Origin: an uncultured Alphaproteobacteria bacterium
GTDB taxonomy: Bacteria; Pseudomonadota; Alphaproteobacteria; GCA-2731375
Assembly (NCBI GenBank): GCA_951812805.1
Contig: CATOSZ010000017.1
Span: 1-64,000, forward strand
Reading direction: 5' to 3'
Length of the DNA stretch: 64,000 nt
The position numbers and the translations under genes were made by a program. Of this stretch, positions 57,701 to 64,000 are shown in pieces (position 1 is the first letter of the stretch; each line of letters opens with the position of its first letter). The notes beneath the pieces are model-generated. The model saw only the letters and a list, made by a program, of their open reading frames with translations, ran no database searches and was not told the DNA's origin.

Positions 57701-57881
57701 GCTGTTCCCGGGCGCGGGCTCGGAACTCTACCGGGGCCTGGGCTCGGTGGTGCTGGGGGGGCTGGCACTCTCCGCCGTGCTGACCCTGTTGATCATCCCA
57801 CCGTTGCTGAGCCTGGTCACCGGCCTGGTCGAAGGCCGCCGCAAGACCGGCGCCCGCGCCGTGGCGGAAGCCGCCGAATAG
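54699..57881 (+). pseudogene. RND efflux pump inner-membrane protein, interrupted by an amber codon
   Basis: An otherwise intact RND transporter of 1060 codons that exports drugs or other compounds using the proton gradient. It starts like the family (MNPIRASIERPTAVVAAVLM), carries the periplasmic porter domains, the RND repeats AIILLIFLRSPRATLVISLAIP and GMVVDAAIVVLENIYRHRQQG, and ends with the second set of spans (YLVMAVLFESFVYPLIILL, GFVILIGIVVNNAILLVH). A single TAG at 56838-56840 stops it after KDGT, and the same frame continues with FRPIPGLELGAPEVRVIPDQ to 57881 with identical codon use. A one-base change (TAC to TAG) or a sequencing error would explain it. As read, it would make 713 residues or need read-through. 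Confidence 0.88.
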
Positions 57882-57892
57882 GGAGAAACGTC

Positions 57893-58294
57893 ATGAGCAA
57901 GATGCGCCGTGTCACCAGCAAACACGTGGCCGAACCGCAACCCGAAACCTGGTCGAACTGCAAGGTCATCGGCGACCAGGTCTGGCTCTCCGGCATGGTT
58001 TCCGGCCATGCGAACGACGTCATCGCCGGCGGCGACGACATGTACGAACAGTCGCGCATCATCTTCGCCAAGATGGCGCACATGATGGAGGCGGCGGGCG
58101 GCCGCATGGCCGATATCGTCAAGGTCACCATCTTCGTTACCGACATCGCGCGCCGCGAAGAGGTCTGGCGCGCCCGCGCCGAATGCTTCGAGGGCGACTT
58201 CCCCTGCTCGACCCTGGTCGAGGTCGCAGCGCTGGCCCGCCCCGGCCTGCTGGTCGAGATCGAGGCGCAGGCGGTGCTCGGCGCCGGCGTCTGA
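57893..58294 (+). CDS. RidA-family protein
   Basis: 133 residues of the RidA/YjgF/UK114 family, which hydrolyse reactive enamine/imine intermediates or have related roles. Seen are VIGDQVWLSGMVSGHANDVIAGG, YEQSRIIFAKMAHMMEAAGG, DIVKVTIFVTDIARREEVW and PCSTLVEVAALARPGLLVEIEA (the STxVEV motif). The Arg that binds carboxylate in RidA proper is not obvious: the usual PARTxVEV reads PCSTLVEV, so this is a paralogue whose activity may differ. It lies 11 bases after the pump gene. Confidence 0.88.
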   Translation: MSKMRRVTSKHVAEPQPETWSNCKVIGDQVWLSGMVSGHANDVIAGGDDMYEQSRIIFAKMAHMMEAAGGRMADIVKVTIFVTDIARREEVWRARAECFEGDFPCSTLVEVAALARPGLLVEIEAQAVLGAGV

Positions 58295-59167
58295 TCAGCG
58301 CGCGACCGCGATCAACGCCACCCCCGGCAGCACCAGGAGCATCGCCAGCAGGGTCCGCGCGCTCAACCGTTCGGCGCGGAAGACGGCGAGGCTCAACAGC
58401 AGGGTGAAAAACGGGTAGGCGCTGACGATCGGCACGACGACCACCACCTCACCCCTCAGCAATGCGTTGTTCATGGTGAAGACGGCGGTGGCGTTGGCGA
58501 GGCCGGCGGCGACGAACCACAACAGGCCCGGCCGGCGCCAGGAGATCCGCGGCCGATCCCGGCGCAGGAGCTGCGCCGCGACGGCGAGCGCGAAGGACAC
58601 CGTGTAGGCGGTAATCCCGGCAAGGAACGGCGAGGCCGCGAACAGCAGCCCGAACTTGGTCATGCCGTGGCCCATGGAGCGCAGGAACGCCGCGCCGAGC
58701 GGCAGGCCGAGCGCCCAGAGCGGCCAGTCCTCGCGCCGCTTGCCCCGCGGCGCGAGCGCCATCATGCCTCCCATGATGGCGACGGTACCGAGGCCGATGA
58801 GGGGCGTCACCTCCTCCCCCAGCAGCACCACGCCGATGGCCAGACCGAAGAGCGGCGTCGTCGTGGCGAAAGTGCTGGCGAGTGTGGGGCCGAGAAACCG
58901 CACGCCCTGCAGCGACAGGTTGGCCGACAGCAGCGGGCGGAACAGCCCGATCGCCGCGAAGATCCAGATCCCGGGCGAGTCCCAGGCGATCTCCACCAAC
59001 AGAAACGGCGCCAGCAGCCAGTGCAGCGCCGCCGAGGCGCCGATGTCGATCATCGAGCCGGTCTGCGGATCGGCATGCGCCAGCCCGCGGTTCAGGAACT
59101 GGACGCCGAGCGCGAAAAGAAAAGCCGCGAGCAGAGCCAGGGCGGCGGTGAGGGCGGCGTCGGACAC
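58295..59167 (-). CDS. DMT-family (EamA-type) transporter
   Basis: About 290 residues with ten predicted membrane spans in two EamA-type halves, such as ALTAALALLAAFLFALGVQFL, LASTFATTTPLFGLAIGVVLL and VVVVVPIVSAYPFFTLLLSL. The GTG at 59167 (SDAALTAALALLAAFLF) is preferred; an upstream ATG at 59209 adds 14 basic residues that do not look like the family. These proteins export or import small metabolites. Convergent with the RidA gene, no spacing. Substrate unknown. Confidence 0.85.
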   Translation of the reverse strand: MSDAALTAALALLAAFLFALGVQFLNRGLAHADPQTGSMIDIGASAALHWLLAPFLLVEIAWDSPGIWIFAAIGLFRPLLSANLSLQGVRFLGPTLASTFATTTPLFGLAIGVVLLGEEVTPLIGLGTVAIMGGMMALAPRGKRREDWPLWALGLPLGAAFLRSMGHGMTKFGLLFAASPFLAGITAYTVSFALAVAAQLLRRDRPRISWRRPGLLWFVAAGLANATAVFTMNNALLRGEVVVVVPIVSAYPFFTLLLSLAVFRAERLSARTLLAMLLVLPGVALIAVAR

Positions 59168-59287
59168 GTTGCGGGAACCGATCTGACGTTGGGCGGGTCG
59201 GGATCGCAAAGCTCTGTAACCCCGGGCGCCGAGACACTATCATGGGGCGGCGCGTCGATGCGCCCCGCACCCGTACCGGAGGACCCG

Positions 59288-59701
59288 ATGAAAGACACCC
59301 TGAAGGAAGGCATGAGCTTCGCCCGCACGATCACCGTCGACCGGGATCGCACCATCGCGCATCTGGGCGAGGATCTGCGCATCTATGCGACCCCCGACCT
59401 GCTGCGCGACGTCGAACAGACCTGCCTTCAGTTCATCGCCGAACAGGCCGCGGACGAGGGCGAGCAATCGGTCGGCATGTCGGTCGAAAGCCTGCGCCAC
59501 TTGAAGCCCACACCCGAGGGCTGGGAGGTGACGATCACCGCGACCATCGAAAAGGTCGACGGCCGCCGGGTCTTCTTCGACGTGGTCGGCCACGACAAGA
59601 TCGACCAGGTGCTGGCCTGCAAGCACGGCCGCTTCGTCGTCGAGATCGCCAAGGTGAAGCAGGCGGTCGCCGCCAAGAAGGCTGAGGGCGAGGAAGGCTG
59701 A
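59288..59701 (+). CDS. FlK-like thioesterase family protein
   Basis: 137 residues with a hot-dog fold resembling fluoroacetyl-CoA thioesterase. The likely active-site residues are Thr 35 (YATPDLLRDVEQTC), Glu 43 in the same stretch, and His 70 (ESLRHLKPTPEGWEV), corresponding to Thr/Glu/His in FlK. FlK-like paralogues of unknown acyl-CoA substrate are widespread; fluoroacetate use is not implied. Six bases separate it from the molybdoenzyme gene that follows, so they are probably one operon with selA and selB. Confidence 0.82.
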   Translation: MKDTLKEGMSFARTITVDRDRTIAHLGEDLRIYATPDLLRDVEQTCLQFIAEQAADEGEQSVGMSVESLRHLKPTPEGWEVTITATIEKVDGRRVFFDVVGHDKIDQVLACKHGRFVVEIAKVKQAVAAKKAEGEEG

Positions 59702-59707
59702 ACCGCC

Positions 59708-62434
59708 ATGACCGAACGCAAGGTCCCCGTCTACTGCTATCAATGCGTCGCCGGCCCGGATCTGCTGACGGTCACGGTGAAGGACGGCGTCGCCACCGCC
59801 GTGCAGCCGAACCACGATGCCGCCGGCGTGCATCCCGCCGCCGGCAAAGTCTGCGTCAAGGCCTACGGCCTGGTGCAGAAGGTCTACAACCCGCACCGCC
59901 TGACCCGGCCGATGAAGCGGACCAACCCGAAGAAGGGCCGCGACGAGGACCCGCGTTTCGTGCCGATCGGCTGGGACGAGGCCTTCGACATCATGGAGGA
60001 AAAGTTCGCCGAGATCCGCGCTAAAGGCCTGAAGGACGAGACCGGCTATCCCCGCGTCGCGGCGAGCTTCGGCGGCGGCGGCACGCCGACCTACTACATG
60101 GGTACCTTTCCCGCCTTTCTCGCCGCCTGGGGACCGATCGACCTGAGCTTCGGCGGCGGCCAGGGCGTCAAGTGCTACCACTCCGAACATCTCTACGGTG
60201 AGCTGTGGCACCGAGCCTTCACGGTCTGTCCCGACACCCCACTCACCGACTATGTACTCTCCTTCGGGGCCAACTCCGAAGCCTCGGCCGGCGTCATCGG
60301 CGTCTGGCGCCATGCGGAGGCCCGTGCGCGCGGGCTGAAACGGGTGCAGATCGAACCCCACCTCTCGGTCACCGGCGCCTGTTCGGCGGAATGGATACCG
60401 GTGAAGCCGAAGACCGACGCGGCCTTCCTCTACGCCCTGCTCCACGTGCTGCTGCACGAACAGGCGCGCGAGAGGCTGGACCTGCCGTTCCTGCGGGACC
60501 GCACCGGCTCGCCCTACCTGATCGGGCCGAACGGCTATTTCCTGCGCGATCCCGAAACCGAGAAGCCCTTGCTGTGGGACCGGGCCTCGGGCCGGGCCGT
60601 GCCGTTCGACACGGACGGGGTCGAGGCGGCGCTCGACGGTGCGGGCACGGTCGCCCACGCTATCGAGGTCGGCGCGGACGAGGAACGCTGGGAACATCGC
60701 GAGATCACCGCCCCCACCGCCTACGAACAGCTTTTGGAACATATGGCGCCTTATACGCCGGAATGGGCGGAGAAGACCTGCGACATCCCGACCGGCACGA
60801 TCCGCCGCACGGCGGAGGAATACCTGGCGCACGCCCGCGTCGGCGATACCATCGAGGTCGACGGGCGGACCCTGCCGCTGCGCCCGGTCGCCGTCATCCT
60901 CGGCAAGACCGTCTCCAACGGCTGGGGTGGGTATGAGTGCTGCTGGGCGCGCACCCTGCTCGCCTGCCTGGTCGGCGCGCTGGAAGTGCCGGGCGGCACG
61001 CTGGGCACCACGGTCCGGCTCAACCGCCCGGCGAATTCCCGTCAGGCCAGCGTGGTGCCCGGCCCCGACGGTTTCATGGCCTATCCGATGAACCCGACGG
61101 ACGCGGAGAACTGGGAGGCGCGGCCGCGGGTCCGCAACGCTCATCACACGCTGGTACCGCTCTCGGCCAATTCACCCTGGTCGACGGCGCTGGGGCCGAC
61201 ACATTTTTCCTGGATGTTCGCCAAGGAGTCGCCGACCGGCTGGCCCGAGGTGACGCCGCCGGACCTCTGGTTCGTCTACCGCACCAACCCCTCGATCTCC
61301 TATTGGGATACGCCCGAGGTGGTGCAGCGCATCGCCGAGTTCCCCTTCACCGTCGCCTTCGCCTACACCTTCGACGAAACCAACCACATGGCGGACCTGC
61401 TGCTGCCCGAGCGTATCGACATCGAGAGCACGCAGCTGATCCGCGTCGGCGGCACCAAGTTCATGGAGGCGTTCTGGGATTGCGAGGGCGTGGCGCTGCG
61501 CCAGGCCGCGGTCGAGCCCCAGGGCGATACCCTCGACTTCACCGACATCGCGACGGAACTGGCCAAGCGGGCCGGCGTGCTCGATCGCTACAACAAGTCG
61601 ATCAACCGGGGCGCCGCGGGCGTGCCGCTCGCCGGCGAGGGCTGGGACTTTACGCTGGACGAGGCGGCCGAGTACCGGGCCGACGAAATCTGGGACCGGA
61701 CCTGCCGCGCGGCGAGCGCCGAGATCACGGACGGAGAGTCGAGCGACGGCCTCGCCTGGTACAAGGAGCACGGCTTCCGCACCCGGCCGATCTCCAAGCT
61801 CGCCTGGTATCTCTATCCAGAACTGGTCGACCAGAAGCTGCGCTTCGAAATGCCCTTCCAGGAGCAGCTGACCCGGGTCGGCCGGCAATTGGGGAACCGG
61901 TTGCACGAACGGCAGATCACCTGGTGGGACGAACAGCTGAAGGAATACCAGCCGCTGCCGCCCTGGAAGGACTTCCCCGGGATCTGGGAGAAGGCAGCGG
62001 CCGGCGGCGCCGACGTCTCGGGCGACGGGTCCGAATATCCCTTCTGGCTGCTGACCTCGCGCTACATGCAGTACGCCTGGGGCGGCAACGTCGGGATCCA
62101 GTTGATGAACGAGGTGTCAGAGAACCTGCGCGGCCACCGGGGCGTGGTGATGAACACCGGCCGGGCCCGGGAGATGGGCCTGAAGGACGGCGACCGGGTC
62201 CGGGTCACCTCGCATCTGCGGTCGACCGAGGGCAAGGTGGTGCTGCGCCAGGGCATCCGGCCCGACACGGTGCTGATGCTGGGCCAATTCGACCATTGGG
62301 CGACGCCCTATGCCAAGGACTTCGACGCGCCGAGCCTGAATACCATCACGCCGATGGCGCTGGAGCTGACGGACAGCACCGGCTCCTCCTCCGACGTGGT
62401 CAAGGTCGGCATCGAACGGATCGCCCAGGCGTGA
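59708..62434 (+). CDS. Molybdopterin oxidoreductase of the DMSO-reductase family
   Basis: 908 residues with the Mo/W-bis-pterin fold. The N-terminal cluster region has only three clear Cys ([11 protein letters not shown], Cys 10 and 13, and GKVCVKAYG, Cys 49), as in proteins that hold a 3Fe-4S cluster or none. [16 protein letters not shown] holds Cys 155, in the place where formate dehydrogenases have Cys or selenocysteine as Mo ligand. Later signatures are [51 protein letters not shown], and the C-terminal barrel [20 protein letters not shown]. No signal peptide, so cytoplasmic. Substrate unknown. It overlaps selA by four bases. Confidence 0.9.
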   Translation: MTERKVPVYCYQCVAGPDLLTVTVKDGVATAVQPNHDAAGVHPAAGKVCVKAYGLVQKVYNPHRLTRPMKRTNPKKGRDEDPRFVPIGWDEAFDIMEEKFAEIRAKGLKDETGYPRVAASFGGGGTPTYYMGTFPAFLAAWGPIDLSFGGGQGVKCYHSEHLYGELWHRAFTVCPDTPLTDYVLSFGANSEASAGVIGVWRHAEARARGLKRVQIEPHLSVTGACSAEWIPVKPKTDAAFLYALLHVLLHEQARERLDLPFLRDRTGSPYLIGPNGYFLRDPETEKPLLWDRASGRAVPFDTDGVEAALDGAGTVAHAIEVGADEERWEHREITAPTAYEQLLEHMAPYTPEWAEKTCDIPTGTIRRTAEEYLAHARVGDTIEVDGRTLPLRPVAVILGKTVSNGWGGYECCWARTLLACLVGALEVPGGTLGTTVRLNRPANSRQASVVPGPDGFMAYPMNPTDAENWEARPRVRNAHHTLVPLSANSPWSTALGPTHFSWMFAKESPTGWPEVTPPDLWFVYRTNPSISYWDTPEVVQRIAEFPFTVAFAYTFDETNHMADLLLPERIDIESTQLIRVGGTKFMEAFWDCEGVALRQAAVEPQGDTLDFTDIATELAKRAGVLDRYNKSINRGAAGVPLAGEGWDFTLDEAAEYRADEIWDRTCRAASAEITDGESSDGLAWYKEHGFRTRPISKLAWYLYPELVDQKLRFEMPFQEQLTRVGRQLGNRLHERQITWWDEQLKEYQPLPPWKDFPGIWEKAAAGGADVSGDGSEYPFWLLTSRYMQYAWGGNVGIQLMNEVSENLRGHRGVVMNTGRAREMGLKDGDRVRVTSHLRSTEGKVVLRQGIRPDTVLMLGQFDHWATPYAKDFDAPSLNTITPMALELTDSTGSSSDVVKVGIERIAQA

Positions 62435-63837
62435 GCGCGGCGGACACCAGCCTCTTCGCGCGCCTGCCCGCCGTCGACCGGCTGCTCGCCATGCCCGCGT
62501 TGGCCGCGGCGGCCGAGGCGCATGGCCGCATCCTGGCGACGGAAGCGGCCCGCGCGGTGCTGGACGCGGCGCGGGCCGATCTCGCCGCCGGCGGTGCAGC
62601 GCCCGAAGCCGAGGCGCTGGCCGACCAGGCGGCCCGGCGGACCGAGGCCTGGGCCCGGCCGAGCCTCGCCCGTGTCTTCAACCTGACCGGCACGGTGCTG
62701 CACACCAATCTCGGCCGCGCGCCGCTCGCCGAAGAAGCGATTGAGGCGATGGTCGAAGCGGCACGAGGTGCCGTGAACCTGGAATACGACGTCGCCGACG
62801 GCCGGCGCGGCGACCGCGACGATCACCTGGAGGACTGGCTGCTGCGCCTGACCGGCGCGGAGGCGGCGACGGTGGTGAACAACAACGCCGCCGCCGTGCT
62901 GCTGGTCCTGAACAGCCTCGCCAACCGGCGCCCGGTCGCGGTCAGCCGGGGCGAGCTGGTCGAGATCGGCGGCGCCTTCCGCATCCCCGACGTGATGCGC
63001 CGCGCCGGCTGCCGCCTGGTCGAGGTCGGCACCACCAACCGGACCCACGCCCGCGACTTCGAGATCGCCGCGGAAGACGGGCTCGGCGCCATCATGAAGG
63101 TGCACGCCTCCAACTACGCGGTACAGGGCTTCACCGCCAACGTGGCGGAACGCCGGCTCGCCGAGATCGCCCGGGCGCACGACATCCTCTTCATCGTCGA
63201 CCTCGGCGCGGGCAGCCTGGTCGACCTCACCCGCTACGGCCTGCCGGCGGAGCCGACGGTGCGGCAGACCATCACCCAGGGTGCCGACGTCGTCACCTTC
63301 TCCGGCGACAAGCTACTGGGCGGGCCGCAAGCCGGCATCATCGTCGGCCGGCGCGACCTGATCCAGCGGATCAAGCGCAACCCAATGAAGCGGGCGCTAC
63401 GCCTCGACAAGGTCACCATCGCGGCGCTCGCCGCCACGTTGCCGCTGCACGCCGATCCCGACCGGCTGGCGGCACGGCTGCCGACCTTGCGGCTGTTGAC
63501 CCGCCCGGCCGGCGAGATCCGCGCCCTTGCGGAACGGCTGGCGCCGGAGGTCCAGGCCCGGCTGGGCGAGGCCATCGCGGTCGACATCGTCGATTGCCAG
63601 GGCCAGATCGGTAGCGGCTCCCTCCCCGTCGAGGTGCTGGAGAGCGCCGCACTGCGCCTGACGCCCCGGGGCGGTAAGCGGGGCCGGGGCGCGCGGCTGA
63701 AGGCGTTGGCGGCGGCCTTCCGGGCCCTGCCCGTACCCGTGGTCGGGCGCATTGCCGAGGACGCCTTCCTGCTCGACCTGCGTTGTCTGGAGGACGAGGC
63801 GACCTTCCTCGCCCAGCTCGGAGAGCTTCGCCCATGA
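62431..63837 (+). CDS. selA: L-seryl-tRNA(Sec) selenium transferase
   Basis: Converts Ser-tRNA(Sec) to Sec-tRNA(Sec) with selenophosphate. 468 residues from GTG 62431, overlapping the oxidoreductase stop. Seen are [62 protein letters not shown] over several motifs, [17 protein letters not shown], and the PLP-binding Lys in [14 protein letters not shown]. The length is standard. It overlaps the selB start by four bases. Together they make the selenocysteine insertion machinery. Confidence 0.96.
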   Translation: MSAADTSLFARLPAVDRLLAMPALAAAAEAHGRILATEAARAVLDAARADLAAGGAAPEAEALADQAARRTEAWARPSLARVFNLTGTVLHTNLGRAPLAEEAIEAMVEAARGAVNLEYDVADGRRGDRDDHLEDWLLRLTGAEAATVVNNNAAAVLLVLNSLANRRPVAVSRGELVEIGGAFRIPDVMRRAGCRLVEVGTTNRTHARDFEIAAEDGLGAIMKVHASNYAVQGFTANVAERRLAEIARAHDILFIVDLGAGSLVDLTRYGLPAEPTVRQTITQGADVVTFSGDKLLGGPQAGIIVGRRDLIQRIKRNPMKRALRLDKVTIAALAATLPLHADPDRLAARLPTLRLLTRPAGEIRALAERLAPEVQARLGEAIAVDIVDCQGQIGSGSLPVEVLESAALRLTPRGGKRGRGARLKALAAAFRALPVPVVGRIAEDAFLLDLRCLEDEATFLAQLGELRP

Positions 63838-64000
63838 TCGTCGCCACCGCCGGCCATATCGACCACGGCAAAACCAGCCTGGTGCGCGCCCTCACGGGCG
63901 TCGACACCGACCGCCTGCCGGAGGAGAAGGCCCGCGGCATGACCATCGACCTCGGCTTCGCCTATGCCGACGTCGAGGGCGGGGGCCGTCTCGGTTTCGT
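63834..64000 (+). CDS. selB: Selenocysteine-specific elongation factor SelB, partial
   Basis: The first 55 residues lie in the window. The P-loop [19 protein letters not shown] and the switch region [19 protein letters not shown] identify SelB, which delivers Sec-tRNA to UGA codons at SECIS hairpins. The effector motif RGMTIDLGF is characteristic of SelB against EF-Tu (RGITI). It starts at ATG 63834, overlapping selA by four bases. The remainder runs off the right edge. Confidence 0.95.
   Translation, partial: MIVATAGHIDHGKTSLVRALTGVDTDRLPEEKARGMTIDLGFAYADVEGGGRLGF

Overview
The window is GC-rich, gene-dense chromosomal DNA that looks like an alphaproteobacterium, probably of the Rhodospirillales or a neighbouring group. 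The grounds are a fused TrpE-TrpG anthranilate synthase, a CpdR-type receiver next to hpt, a DUF1489 protein, a DivK-like receiver, and many four-base ATGA/GTGA gene overlaps. No rRNA, tRNA or CRISPR array was seen.

Layout. 1-3.8 kb is a pile of insertion sequences. An IS256-type transposase remnant abuts an IS21-family element (istA/istB), and a complete IS630-family element has inserted into istB. The IS21 right end cuts into a Baeyer-Villiger/flavin monooxygenase gene and leaves only its 3' part (3.8-4.8 kb). After a ThDP-dependent enzyme (5.0-6.7 kb) comes a lower-GC islet (6.8-8.4 kb) with an orphan membrane-anchored protein, a REP-like palindrome and a MITE-like element. 8.5-13.5 kb is an operon of a sigma-54 activator with a degenerate receiver, an SDR, and a three-part flavin/2Fe-2S amine dehydrogenase of HcnABC/D-hydroxyproline dehydrogenase type. 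trpE(G) (minus strand) has a candidate attenuator-like leader. 15.9-29.9 kb is mainly metabolic: Fe-alcohol dehydrogenase, hydrolase, leucine dehydrogenase-type enzyme, rhodanese, enoyl-CoA hydratase, an amidase/acyl-CoA ligase/MmgE-PrpD operon facing a CoA-transferase, guaA, SDR, and small TPR/Sel1-like exported proteins.

30.0-34.6 kb encodes a signalling module: a multi-PAS hybrid histidine kinase with two receivers, a stand-alone receiver, and a receiver fused to a class III nucleotide cyclase. 34.6-38.7 kb holds a flavin monooxygenase, a PCuAC copper chaperone, an Lrp regulator divergent from a methyltransferase, and tiny membrane proteins. 38.7-41.1 kb holds two exported proteins without clear relatives. 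One combines a His/Cys-bearing domain reminiscent of caspase-fold (DUF4347/CHAT-like) proteins with a long Gly/Thr repeat.

41.2-64 kb is rich in molybdenum/tungsten biology: a TupABC-type tungstate ABC transporter, a CoxMSL-type molybdenum hydroxylase, and a DMSO-reductase-family oxidoreductase followed directly by selA and the start of selB. Between them lie prfC, an AstE-like deacylase, csaA, cpdR, hpt, a luciferase-like monooxygenase, and an RND efflux system whose pump gene has an in-frame amber codon. The transporter may supply the metal for the two molybdo/tungsto-enzymes, which is an inference from proximity. selA/selB imply selenocysteine use elsewhere in the genome, since no selenoprotein gene was recognised here.
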